Positions 17,845-26,033 of a DNA stretch of 64,000 bases are shown here, piece after piece. The DNA comes from Poseidonocella sp. HB161398 (GTDB taxonomy: Bacteria; Pseudomonadota; Alphaproteobacteria; Rhodobacterales; Rhodobacteraceae). Position 1 is the stretch's first letter; each line of letters starts with the position of its first letter. The notes under the pieces are model-generated. The model did not search any database and was not told where the DNA came from. It saw only the letters and a list, made by a program, of their open reading frames with translations. The DNA lies in contig NZ_VATA01000003.1 of assembly GCF_005870025.1 (NCBI RefSeq), positions 228,685-292,684 of the forward strand, given 5' to 3'. The translations under genes were made by a program, and so were the position numbers.

Positions 17845-18664
17845 GCCGGTCCTCTCCGCCGCGCTCCTGCTGGCGCTCGCCGCCGGGGGCGCGCGGGCGC
17901 AGGTCGCCGACCTGGTGTCGAAGACGCATTTCCGGGTCTGCGCCGATCCCGCCAACCTGCCGATGTCGAACGACAAGGGCGAGGGCTACGAGAACCAGCT
18001 GGCGGAGCTCTTCGCGGACCAGCTCGGCCTGCCGGTGCAGTACACCTGGTTCCCGATGGCGACCGGCTTCATCCGCAACACGCTGCGCGCCAACAAGTGC
18101 GACGTCGTCATGGGCTATGCCCAGGGCAACGAGCTGGTGCAGAACACCAACCACTACATGACCTCGGCCTTCGCGCTGGTGGTGCCCGCCGACGGGCCGC
18201 TGGCCGATGTCGAGACGCTGTCCGATCCGCGGCTGCAGGGCCTGTCGATCGGCGTCATCGCGGGCAGCCCGCCGGCCACGCACATGGCCAGGAACGGGCT
18301 GATCGGCAAGGCGCGCGCCTACAACCTGACCGTCGACCGGCGGGTGGAATCGCCCGCGCTCGACATGCTCGACGACCTCGACCGCGGCGCGACCGATGCC
18401 GCTGTGCTCTGGGGTCCGATCGCCGGGCCGCTGGCCAAGCAGTCGCATCCCGCGCTCAAGGTCATCCCCCTCCTGAAGGAGGAGCTGCCGCCGCGGCTCT
18501 TCTTCCGCATCACCATGGGCGTGCGCCCGGGCGAGAAAGTGTGGGAGCACAAGCTGAATTCGCTGATCCGCCGCAACCAGGACGGGATCAACGCGATCCT
18601 GACCGAGGCCGGGGTGCCGCTCGTCAATGACATGGGCGACGCGCTCCTGGGGGCGGGGCAGTGA
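17819..18664 (+). CDS. xoxJ: XoxJ/MxaJ-like periplasmic binding protein
   Basis: 281 residues, solute-binding-protein fold (family 3 type) with a signal peptide (residues ~10-28) and FRVCADPANLPMSN at the mature start, the hallmark of MxaJ/XoxJ. Thought to activate or load XoxF rather than import a solute. Gene order xoxF-xoxG-xoxJ is the standard one. ATG at 17819; a second ATG at 17825 is also possible. Its stop overlaps the GTG of the next gene. Confidence 0.93.
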   Translation: MKMPAWASKPVLSAALLLALAAGGARAQVADLVSKTHFRVCADPANLPMSNDKGEGYENQLAELFADQLGLPVQYTWFPMATGFIRNTLRANKCDVVMGYAQGNELVQNTNHYMTSAFALVVPADGPLADVETLSDPRLQGLSIGVIAGSPPATHMARNGLIGKARAYNLTVDRRVESPALDMLDDLDRGATDAAVLWGPIAGPLAKQSHPALKVIPLLKEELPPRLFFRITMGVRPGEKVWEHKLNSLIRRNQDGINAILTEAGVPLVNDMGDALLGAGQ

Positions 18665-19197
18665 TCCGCGCCGGGCTCCTGCTGCTTCTGGCGCTGGCGG
18701 TTCCGGCGGCGGCCGAGGTGGCCGAGCCCGAAGAGTTCCGCATGGAGGAGTACCGCGCGCCGGTGCCCGAAACGCTCGCGGGTGCCACGGTGATCGGCAC
18801 GGCGGGGGCGCTGGTCCTCTGGCAGAGCCGCGGGGCGGCCTTCGTCGACGTGCTGCCGCGCCCGCCGAAGCCCGACAACCTGCCCGCGGGCACCATCTGG
18901 CATGACAAGCCGCGCTATTCCGTGCCGGGCGCGATCTGGCTGCCGAATACCGGCTATGGCGCGCTGGCCCCCGAGACGGAAGACTATCTGAAGGCGGGGC
19001 TGGAGCAGGCAACGGGCGGCAACATGGACTATCCGCTGGTGATCTTCTGCCAGGCCGATTGCTGGATGTCCTGGAACGCGGCCAAGCGCGCGGTCGGCTA
19101 CGGCTATTCCGCGGTGAGCTGGTATCCCGAGGGCACGGATGGCTGGGAGGCGGCGGAGCTGCCGCTGATCAAGCTGGAGCCGGTGCCGGATCAGTAG
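18661..19197 (+). CDS. PQQ-dependent catabolism-associated CXXCW-type rhodanese-like protein
   Basis: 178 residues, signal peptide 1-18, then a rhodanese-like domain with the family signature near the end: Cys130 and Cys134-Trp135 (FCQADCWMSWNAAKR; three residues between the cysteines here). This periplasmic family accompanies PQQ alcohol dehydrogenases; a sulfur-transfer or thiol role with the SoxYZ-like carriers is an attractive but unproven idea. GTG start at 18661 overlaps the xoxJ stop. The 3' end overlaps the convergent SoxYZ-like copy 2 by 7 bp. Confidence 0.88.
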   Translation: MIRAGLLLLLALAVPAAAEVAEPEEFRMEEYRAPVPETLAGATVIGTAGALVLWQSRGAAFVDVLPRPPKPDNLPAGTIWHDKPRYSVPGAIWLPNTGYGALAPETEDYLKAGLEQATGGNMDYPLVIFCQADCWMSWNAAKRAVGYGYSAVSWYPEGTDGWEAAELPLIKLEPVPDQ

Positions 19198-19994
19198 CCG
19201 GGCAGGGCGGTTGCGGCCGTCGCGGTCGTGCCGTCGGTGTCGGTCATCGTCACCTCGGCGCGATGCGACCCGGGCGGGACGGTCAGGCCCAGATGCGGGT
19301 TCTCCGACAGCGAGATGCTGCCGGTCACCTCGGCATAGGGCGCCCCGTCGATGGCGATCTCCAGCGTCTCGACATAGCGCATCGGAATGAAAAGCAGCGA
19401 GACCTGGTCCATCTGCATGCCCGAATGGCTGGGATGGCGGATGTCGAGATCGAGATGGCCCGGCGCCTCCGCGAGCTTCGCCAGCCGCTCCATCACCGGG
19501 CTGGCGCCGGGAAGGCCGGGCAGCAGCTGCAGCTCCATCTGGCCGAGCGTCGCCAATGCCTCTTCGGGATCGCCGCCCGGGGGCGCCGAGCAGGCGCCGA
19601 GCCCCGAGGTCTTGACGAAGCCCTCCGCCATCAGGTGGCGCCCGTCCGAGAGCCGGGCGACGACATGGACCGCGGTGGGGCCGTTGATCCGCATCGTCGC
19701 CTCGAAGACGAAGCCGGGGGCGGGCGCCGCGAGGCGGAACACGGCCGAGACCGGCATCGGGTTCTCGTCGAGGATCAGCGTCACCTCCTCGACCGCGGCG
19801 CCGGGCCCCGGCGCGATCCGCGCGCCGATCCGGGCGCGGGCATCGTCGGGGCTGCGATAGGGCGCCTCGATGGCGATCGCCTCGCCGGCGGCGAGCAGCT
19901 CTGCGCCGGGAAAGACCATCGGGGCGAGATCGTCCCAGGTTCCCGCCAGCGCGGGGGCGGTGCCCAGAAGCAGCAGGGCGGCGGCAGTCCTCAT
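19191..19994 (-). CDS. Quinoprotein-dehydrogenase-associated SoxYZ-like carrier (copy 2)
   Basis: 267 residues: signal peptide 1-18, SoxY-like domain (~20-140) ending at Cys135 (GLGACSAPP), and a SoxZ-like domain (~150-260). Same architecture as copy 1 (9532-10332) with clearly diverged sequence; the motif is GLGAC rather than SGGC. Four-base overlap (ATGA) with the upstream beta-propeller gene marks a reverse-strand operon 21954-19191. Confidence 0.85.
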   Translation of the reverse strand: MRTAAALLLLGTAPALAGTWDDLAPMVFPGAELLAAGEAIAIEAPYRSPDDARARIGARIAPGPGAAVEEVTLILDENPMPVSAVFRLAAPAPGFVFEATMRINGPTAVHVVARLSDGRHLMAEGFVKTSGLGACSAPPGGDPEEALATLGQMELQLLPGLPGASPVMERLAKLAEAPGHLDLDIRHPSHSGMQMDQVSLLFIPMRYVETLEIAIDGAPYAEVTGSISLSENPHLGLTVPPGSHRAEVTMTDTDGTTATAATALPGY

Positions 19995-20920
19995 CCCGAT
20001 CCCTCCAGAATGAACTGGCCGAAGGCGCGCGGCCCGTCGGCGGTGCCGATGGCGCCCGCGACCTCGAGCGTGGCTGCGTCGATCAGCGTGACGGTGTTCT
20101 CGAACCAGTTGGCGACGACGACCATGCCGCCCGCCGTGTCGATCCCCTCGGGGTATTCGCCGACCTCGATCGTGGCGACCGGGTCCAGCGTGGCCAGGTC
20201 GATGACGCTGACGCTGTCGGCATACTGGTTGGTGACGAAGGCCCGGCCCGCGGCGAAGGCGACGCCGTAGGGGCGTTCGCCGACTGGCAGCGTGGCGATC
20301 ACGGTGCCCTCGCGCGGGTCCATCACGGTGACGTCGTTGCTACCGACATTCCCGGCAAAGAGCCGCCCGTCCGGGGCGAAGCCGAGGCCGAAGGGCCGGG
20401 TGCCGACCGGGATGCGGTGAAGGAGCGCGAGGGTTCCGAGATCGAAGACCGAGACCATGTCGCCGTCGCGGTCCGCCGAGGCGAGAAGCCCGCCCCAGAC
20501 CGCCAGCCCCGCCGGGGCGGCGCCGGTCTCGAGCTCCGTCACCGGGGCGAGCGTCGCGGCATCCAGCACCCAGATCCGGGCATTGTACCAGTCGGAGACG
20601 AAGACATGGCCGGTCGCGGGGTCGAGCGCCACGCCGATCGGCCCGCCATCGAGCACCCGTTCGGCCAGGAGCGCGCCCTCGCGGTCGAGATGGCGCAGCG
20701 TCTTGCTGTCGGCGGAGACGGCGTAGAAGCTGCCATCGGCGGCGACGGCGATCCCCGCAGGTTTGCCGGGCAGGGGGATGCGGCGCAGCTCCGCCCGGGT
20801 GCCGAGATCGATGAGGCTGAGCGCATCGCCGTTCTGGCAGGTGACGAAGGCCAGATCCCCCGCCGCGGCCATGCCCGCAGCGAGGGAGAGACAGAGCGCC
20901 GCGAGGCTAGTTCGCCGCAC
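19991..20920 (-). CDS. Periplasmic YVTN-type beta-propeller protein (copy 1)
   Basis: 309 residues, signal peptide ~1-20, about seven repeats with pattern V(S/T)VIDLxTLxxVxxIxVG. Proteins like this bind ligands or partner proteins in the periplasm; no active-site residues are visible. A separate propeller of the PQQ-associated family lies at 23259-24233. It overlaps the MxaD-like gene upstream by 14 bp and SoxYZ-like copy 2 downstream by 4 bp. Confidence 0.88.
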   Translation of the reverse strand: MRRTSLAALCLSLAAGMAAAGDLAFVTCQNGDALSLIDLGTRAELRRIPLPGKPAGIAVAADGSFYAVSADSKTLRHLDREGALLAERVLDGGPIGVALDPATGHVFVSDWYNARIWVLDAATLAPVTELETGAAPAGLAVWGGLLASADRDGDMVSVFDLGTLALLHRIPVGTRPFGLGFAPDGRLFAGNVGSNDVTVMDPREGTVIATLPVGERPYGVAFAAGRAFVTNQYADSVSVIDLATLDPVATIEVGEYPEGIDTAGGMVVVANWFENTVTLIDAATLEVAGAIGTADGPRAFGQFILEGSG

Positions 20921-21446
20921 CGAACCGCTCGGCCAGCGCGTCGAGACCGGCCTGGTAGACGCCGGTCACGGCGGCAATGGCGGCCTCGTCATTGAGGTTC
21001 TCGGGCGGATCGTTCAGCGGGTCGCCGCGGTAGAAGGCGCCCTTCCACTCGATATGCGAGCCGCCCGAGTCGAGCGGCGTCACCGTCAGGTGGGACGAGT
21101 AGTTCGTCACCGGCAGCACGGCGACATCGACCTGCTCGATCCGGTAGGAATAGCTCATCTTCTCGGCGCTGTACTTGTAGAGGATCTCGTCGATGGTCGG
21201 ACCGCCCTCCTGGCCGAGGGTCAGCTGGCGGGTGGCGTCGATCTCGTTGCCGCCCTGGCCGGTGGTGGAGAAGATCGCGGGATGCCAGCTCATGTCCTGG
21301 AAGTCGCCGATCACCGCCCAGACCTCCGCAGGCGGGGCGGCGACGTCGGTCGACAGGGTCAGCTTCTGCCGCGACGGCCCGTGGGCCATGGCCATGGCCG
21401 GCACGACGAGCGCCACGACCAGGGCCAGTATCTTCGGAATGCGCAT
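20907..21446 (-). CDS. MxaD-like SRPBCC-family periplasmic protein
   Basis: 179 residues; signal peptide 1-22 (ending AMAMA), then a START/SRPBCC fold (AAPPAEVWAVIGDFQDMSWHPAIF). MxaD-type proteins occur in methanol dehydrogenase clusters and are thought to aid electron transfer between dehydrogenase and cytochrome. The ATG at 21446 has GGGAGGA 4 nt upstream; an extension to 21476 overlaps the upstream gene and lacks a ribosome site. Confidence 0.85.
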   Translation of the reverse strand: MRIPKILALVVALVVPAMAMAHGPSRQKLTLSTDVAAPPAEVWAVIGDFQDMSWHPAIFSTTGQGGNEIDATRQLTLGQEGGPTIDEILYKYSAEKMSYSYRIEQVDVAVLPVTNYSSHLTVTPLDSGGSHIEWKGAFYRGDPLNDPPENLNDEAAIAAVTGVYQAGLDALAERFGAAN

Positions 21447-21456
21447 GTATCCTCCC

Positions 21457-21954
21457 TCATTCCCTGAAGATCGCATTGTTCAGTATGTAGCGCATGCCCC
21501 TTGACCATGAGTTATCGGTATTGGAGCGGATATCGACCGACATCGCGCGCGCCACGGCGCCCTCGGCGGTGTCGCGCACCACCAGGTTCATCGCCAGGAT
21601 CAGTTCCGAGACCTTCTGCACCTCGCCGGTCGCGACGTAGCGGGCGCCCAGCTTGCGGGCCATGCGGGTCTCGCAGCCATAGCAGTTGGCCGGGTTGACG
21701 ATGCCGTCGAGCTCTTCGGCGATCGGCGCCAGGTCGGCAAGGACCAGCCCTTCCTCCTCGAAGCGCGCGCGCACCATCTCCTCCAGCATCTCCACCCGGC
21801 CGAGCTCCTCCTCGCGGGTCGGGATCGGAGAGGTGTTGAGGAAGGTGATGCCCAGGAACGCGATCTCGCTGCCCGGTTCCAGCGGCGGCGGCCCGGCGAG
21901 GGCGCTGCCCGCGGCAAGGGCCAAGACGGCGAAACTGGCGGCAAACCGGATCAT
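21457..21954 (-). CDS. DUF3280/DUF2380-like periplasmic protein
   Basis: 165 residues, signal peptide (MIRFAASFAVLALAAGSALA), then FLGITFLNTS, a pattern of DUF3280/DUF2380-type proteins, and a Cys pair (NCYGCE). Function unknown; the family often sits near quinoprotein genes. No clear ribosome site before the ATG at 21954. First gene of the reverse block; 10 bp before the MxaD-like gene. Longer in-frame starts would run into the divergent gene and were rejected. Confidence 0.75.
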   Translation of the reverse strand: MIRFAASFAVLALAAGSALAGPPPLEPGSEIAFLGITFLNTSPIPTREEELGRVEMLEEMVRARFEEEGLVLADLAPIAEELDGIVNPANCYGCETRMARKLGARYVATGEVQKVSELILAMNLVVRDTAEGAVARAMSVDIRSNTDNSWSRGMRYILNNAIFRE

Positions 21955-22048
21955 GGCGGCATGGTAGCGGTCACGGCGGATGCGGCAACTCCACCAATGG
22001 TCTAGGTTGGGAGGTGGCGCAGTTTGCGACAGACTGCATGCCGAGGGA

Positions 22049-22064
22049 TCCCGGATTTCCGGGA
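22049..22064 (+). promoter_or_regulatory. Hairpin abutting the ribosome site of the PQQ-associated binding protein
   Basis: Perfect 6 bp stem TCCCGG / CCGGGA with loop ATTT, ending at the first base of the GGGAGG-type ribosome site (22064-22071). The gene starts with TTG. The hairpin could partly mask the ribosome site. Confidence 0.35.
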
Positions 22065-22076
22065 AGGGAGGACAAC

Positions 22077-23249
22077 TTGAAACTGCTTGCACCGCTTGTT
22101 GCGGCGGTCCTTGCATTGCCCGTGCCTGCGCTCTGCGCGGATCTGCGCACGGCGGTGCTGCGCGTGGACTATCCCGTCATGGCGCCGATTTCGCGCTTCG
22201 ACGAAATCCCCCCCGACATGGGCTTTGCCGGGGCGCAGCTGGCGCTCGAGGACAACCGCACCACCGGCAGCTTCCTCGGCCATAGCTACGAGCTGGAGAC
22301 CGTCGCTGTCCCGCCCGCGGAGGCGGAGGCCGCGCTCGACCGGATCCTCGGCGAGGGGATCGAGACGGTGGTGGTGCTGGCGGATGACGCCGACCTGCTG
22401 AAGCTCGCCGACCGGGCGGGGCCGGGGGTGCTGATCCTCAACGCCTCGGCGCGGGCGACGCGGCTGCGCAGCCTCGACTGCCGGGCGAATGTGCTGCACG
22501 TGACGCCCTCGACCTCGATGCTGGCCGATGCCGCGGTGCAGTTCGCCGCCTGGAAGAAATGGGACCGGCTGTTCCTGATCCGCGGCTCGCATCCGGCGGA
22601 CCGCGAGCTGGCCGACGCCTACCGCCGCGCGGCGGCGCGCTTCGGCGTGCGCATCGTCGAGGAGCGCGAATTCGAGGATACCGGCGGCTCGCGGCGGACC
22701 GATACCGGCCATGTGCTGGTGCAGCGCCAGCTGCCGGTCTTCACCGAGGGCGCGCGCAGCCATGACGCGGTGATCGCGGCGGATGCCTCGGACGTCTTCG
22801 CCCCCTATCTGCCCTACCACCTGTGGGATCCGCGCCCGGTGATCGGCTCGGCCGGGCTGCGCCCCGTCACCTTCGACGCCGCGCACGAGGCCTGGGGCGC
22901 CACCCAGTTCCAGCGCCGCTTCGAGGAGCTGACCCGCCGCCATGTCCGCGAGGAGGACTACGACACCTGGCTCGCGCTCCGCGTGCTGGGCGAGGCGGTG
23001 ACCCGCACCGGCAGCGCCGATGCCGGCGAGATCCGCGGCTATGTCCTGTCCGACCAGTTCGAGCTTGCCGCCTTCAAGGGACAGAAGGTCACCTTCCGCC
23101 CCTGGAACGGCCAGCTCCGCCAGCCGATCCTGCTCTTCGACGGCAGGATCACCGCCAGCGTCTCGCCGCAGGAAGGCTTCCTGCACCAGAACTCACCGCT
23201 CGACACGCTGGGGCTCGACGCCCCCGAGTCCCAATGCGACGCCTTCTGA
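22077..23249 (+). CDS. PQQ-associated ABC-type periplasmic binding protein
   Basis: 390 residues, signal peptide (LKLLAPLVAAVLALPVPALC), then a periplasmic-binding fold of the branched-chain amino-acid receptor type. Matches the group of substrate-binding proteins tied to PQQ-dependent alcohol dehydrogenase systems. The start is TTG at 22077: GGGAGG lies 6 nt upstream and the signal peptide begins there; an upstream ATG at 22014 would bury it. No matching permease of the branched-chain type is nearby. First gene of a forward operon to 27376. Confidence 0.85.
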   Translation: MKLLAPLVAAVLALPVPALCADLRTAVLRVDYPVMAPISRFDEIPPDMGFAGAQLALEDNRTTGSFLGHSYELETVAVPPAEAEAALDRILGEGIETVVVLADDADLLKLADRAGPGVLILNASARATRLRSLDCRANVLHVTPSTSMLADAAVQFAAWKKWDRLFLIRGSHPADRELADAYRRAAARFGVRIVEEREFEDTGGSRRTDTGHVLVQRQLPVFTEGARSHDAVIAADASDVFAPYLPYHLWDPRPVIGSAGLRPVTFDAAHEAWGATQFQRRFEELTRRHVREEDYDTWLALRVLGEAVTRTGSADAGEIRGYVLSDQFELAAFKGQKVTFRPWNGQLRQPILLFDGRITASVSPQEGFLHQNSPLDTLGLDAPESQCDAF

Positions 23250-23258
23250 GGAGGAGAG

Positions 23259-24233
23259 ATGAGGCGACTTCTACTGACCGCGGCCCTGGCGGCCCTGGCG
23301 GGACCGGCCCTGGCCAACAAGGTCTTCGTCAGCAATGAGCGCGGCAATACCGTCACGGTGATCGACAGCGACAGCTGGGAGGTGATCGCCGAATTCCCCG
23401 CCGGGAACCGCCCGCGCGGCATCACCATCAGCCCCGATGGCCGGCATGTCTATGTCTGCGCCAGCGACGACAACCTGGTACGGGTCTTCGATGCCGAAAC
23501 CTACGAGGAGCTGCCATCGCTGCCTTCGGGCCCCGATCCCGAGCTCTTCGTGCTGCATCCCGACGGCAATCCGCTCTATATCGCCAACGAGGACGACAAC
23601 CTGGTGACGGTGACCGATGTCGAGACCCGCCAGGTGCTGGCCGAGGTGCCAGTCGGGGTGGAGCCCGAGGGGATGGGGATCAGCCCCGATGCCCGCTTCG
23701 TGGTCAACACGTCCGAGACCACCAACATGGCGCATTTCATCGACACCTCGGACTACCAGATCAAGCACAACGTGCTGGTGGACCAGCGCCCGCGCTATGC
23801 CCAGTACTCGGCCGACGGCACCAAGCTCTTCGTCACGGCCGAGATCGGCGGCACGGTCTCGGTGATCGCGATCGACGATGACGGCAAGCCGGACCTTGTG
23901 CACAAGATCAGCTTCGAGGTGCCCGGCGTGCTGCCCGAATGGCTGCAGCCCGTGGGGGCGAGGATCACCTCGGACGGAAAATGGCTCTTCGTCGCGCTCG
24001 GCCCAGCGAACCGCGTTGCGGTGGTCGATGCCGAGAGCTACGAGGTGAAGGACTACATCATGGTCGGGCAGAGGGTCTGGCAGATGGACTTCACTCCGGA
24101 CGAGAAGTTCCTGATTACCACCAACGGCAATTCCAACGACGTGACGGTGATCGATGTCGCGGCCCAGAAGGCGCTGCGCTCGATCCAGGTGGGGCAGCAG
24201 CCCTGGGGCGTCGTCGTGCAACCCGACATGTGA
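23259..24233 (+). CDS. PQQ-dependent catabolism-associated beta-propeller protein
   Basis: 324 residues, signal peptide 1-19, YVTN-type repeats across the whole mature protein (KVFVSNERGNTVTVID, VYVCASDDN, WLFVALGPAN, ITTNGNSNDVTVID). It belongs to the beta-propeller family that accompanies PQQ alcohol dehydrogenases. GAGGAG precedes the ATG, 9 bp after the previous stop. Ligand unknown. Confidence 0.9.
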   Translation: MRRLLLTAALAALAGPALANKVFVSNERGNTVTVIDSDSWEVIAEFPAGNRPRGITISPDGRHVYVCASDDNLVRVFDAETYEELPSLPSGPDPELFVLHPDGNPLYIANEDDNLVTVTDVETRQVLAEVPVGVEPEGMGISPDARFVVNTSETTNMAHFIDTSDYQIKHNVLVDQRPRYAQYSADGTKLFVTAEIGGTVSVIAIDDDGKPDLVHKISFEVPGVLPEWLQPVGARITSDGKWLFVALGPANRVAVVDAESYEVKDYIMVGQRVWQMDFTPDEKFLITTNGNSNDVTVIDVAAQKALRSIQVGQQPWGVVVQPDM

Positions 24234-24242
24234 GGTAGACCC

Positions 24243-24677
24243 ATGCGTATTCCGACCCTCCTGGCCGCGCTCGCGCTGGCCTCTCCGGCCGCGGCCGCGC
24301 CGCTATGCACCGATATGGGCTTCGCGGGGCTCCTGGCCTCGTGCAACCGCGGCGAGCCGATCCAGCTGACGCTGGCCTCGGGCGAGCCCCTGGGCGAGGA
24401 CGTGGTGCTGCAGTCCGGCGCCTACTACAAGATGATCATCACCGCCGACGGCTCGGCCGAGCTGGCGATCGAGGGCCCGTCCTTCTTCCGCGCCATCTGG
24501 ATGAACGAGATCGTCATCAACAAGATCGAGATCCGGCCGATGGCGATCGACTCGATCGAATTCGACAAGGCGGGCGAGGCAGAGCTGAGCTTCATCGCGA
24601 TCAAGCCCGGCGCCCATGTCATCCGCATCCCCGGCTCTCACGGCGAGAGCCAGCAGATCACCGTCCAGATCCAGTGA
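24243..24677 (+). CDS. Periplasmic beta-sandwich protein of unknown function
   Basis: 144 residues, signal peptide 1-18, two early cysteines (LCTDMG, ASCNRG) and a strand-rich remainder resembling a cupredoxin-like fold, but without an obvious copper-site Cys/His/Met set. Located in the xox-linked operon, 9 bp after the propeller gene and 8 bp before the next small gene. Confidence 0.78.
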   Translation: MRIPTLLAALALASPAAAAPLCTDMGFAGLLASCNRGEPIQLTLASGEPLGEDVVLQSGAYYKMIITADGSAELAIEGPSFFRAIWMNEIVINKIEIRPMAIDSIEFDKAGEAELSFIAIKPGAHVIRIPGSHGESQQITVQIQ

Positions 24678-24685
24678 GGTCCCAG

Positions 24686-24943
24686 ATGAAGCCGCTTTTC
24701 CTTGCCGCCCTCCTTGCCCTGGCGGGCCTGCCGGCGCTGGCGCAGAATGCCGACGGGCTGCCGCAGGAGACGGTCGACGCGATCATGGCGAAGCTTGCCG
24801 CCATGAACTGCCAGATGGACCCGGACGACATCGAGGCCGAGGACGAGGGCTTCGATCTCGACGACGTGATCTGCGAGGGCGGCCAGCAGTACGACATCCT
24901 TCTCGACATGGATTTCAACGAGATCGATCGCCGCGCGGAATAA
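24686..24943 (+). CDS. Small acidic secreted PepSY-like protein
   Basis: 85 residues; signal peptide 1-19, then one small domain with a Cys pair (NCQMDPDD and DVICEGG) enclosing a very acidic loop. The overall pattern matches short PepSY-like proteins. The loop (DPDDIEAEDEGFDLDD) could bind a cation, which would matter beside a lanthanide enzyme, but it does not fit a canonical EF-hand. GAGGT lies upstream of the ATG. Confidence 0.75.
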   Translation: MKPLFLAALLALAGLPALAQNADGLPQETVDAIMAKLAAMNCQMDPDDIEAEDEGFDLDDVICEGGQQYDILLDMDFNEIDRRAE

Positions 24944-25051
24944 CCCGGACAGCCGCCCCCCGCCTTCGTCCTATTGCAAGCCGCGGGGGGATGGGCCAGT
25001 CAGGAGCCAGAGCGGCCGGCCCGGGGAGGGGCCGGCGTCAGGGAGGAGAGA

Positions 25052-26023
25052 ATGAGCATTTTCAAGACGCTGGGCGCGGCCCTCTTGGCCGCAGCCGCCG
25101 CAGGTCCGGCGCTGGCCCAGGAGCTGCCGCAGATCCGCGCCGCCACGCTGGAAATCGGCACGGTCAACTGGGAGCTGGACACGATCATCCGCAACGGCTT
25201 CGACCGGGCGCATGGCTTCGAGCTGGTGCTGCAGCCCTATGCCTCGAATGACGCGACGCGGGTCGCGGCCGAGGGCGGCGAGGCCGACATGTTCGTCGCC
25301 GACTGGATCTGGGCCGCCCGCCAGCGCGCCGCGGGCAAGGACTGGGTGGTCATCCCCTATTCGACCGCGGTCGGCGGGCTGGTGGTGCCCGAAGGCAGCA
25401 AGGCCGAGACGCTGGCCGATCTGGCCGGCGGCAAGATCGGCATCGCCGGCGGGCCGCTCGACAAGAGCTGGCTGATCCTGCGCGCCTATGCCCGGTCCGA
25501 ATACGGCATGGACCTGGCGGGCGAGACGGAACAGGTCTACGGCGCGCCGCCGCTGATCTTCAAGACCGCGCTTTCGGGCGATCTCGACGGGGCGATCAAC
25601 TTCTGGCACTTCCTCGCCAAGATGAAGGCCGGGGGCATGCGCGAGCTGATCTCGGTCGAGGAGGCCGCCGGGACGCTGGGGCTCGACCCGAACACGCCGC
25701 TCCTGGGCTATGTGCTGGGCGAGGATTTCCTGGCCGCCCATCCGGGCATCGGCCAGGCGCTCTACGAGGCCTCGCGCGACGCCAAGGAGCTTCTGGCCGG
25801 CGACGATGCCGCCTGGGAGGCGGTGCGGCCGAAGATGAACGCCCAGACCGACGCCCAGTTCGAGGGGCTGCGCGCCGATTTCCGCGCGGGCATCCCCGAG
25901 CCGGGCCCGGTCGACGAGGCGGCGGCGGGACGGCTCCTGTCGCTGATGGCCGAGCTCGGCGGGGCGGATCTGGTCGGCGACGCCACAGAGCTGCCGCCGG
26001 GGCTCTTCCTCAAGGTGGAGTAG
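25052..26023 (+). CDS. NitT/TauT-type ABC transporter substrate-binding protein
   Basis: 323 residues, signal peptide 1-22, type-2 periplasmic binding fold of the SsuA/THI5 group (IRAATLEIGTVNWELD at the mature start; VAAEGGEADMFVADW). ATG at 25052 after AGGGAGGAGAGA. The permease and ATPase genes follow directly, so the importer is complete. Ligand unknown; position at the end of the xox-linked operon makes a C1-related solute, metal chelate or sulfonate possible. Confidence 0.88.
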   Translation: MSIFKTLGAALLAAAAAGPALAQELPQIRAATLEIGTVNWELDTIIRNGFDRAHGFELVLQPYASNDATRVAAEGGEADMFVADWIWAARQRAAGKDWVVIPYSTAVGGLVVPEGSKAETLADLAGGKIGIAGGPLDKSWLILRAYARSEYGMDLAGETEQVYGAPPLIFKTALSGDLDGAINFWHFLAKMKAGGMRELISVEEAAGTLGLDPNTPLLGYVLGEDFLAAHPGIGQALYEASRDAKELLAGDDAAWEAVRPKMNAQTDAQFEGLRADFRAGIPEPGPVDEAAAGRLLSLMAELGGADLVGDATELPPGLFLKVE

Positions 26024-26033
26024 GGACGGCCGC

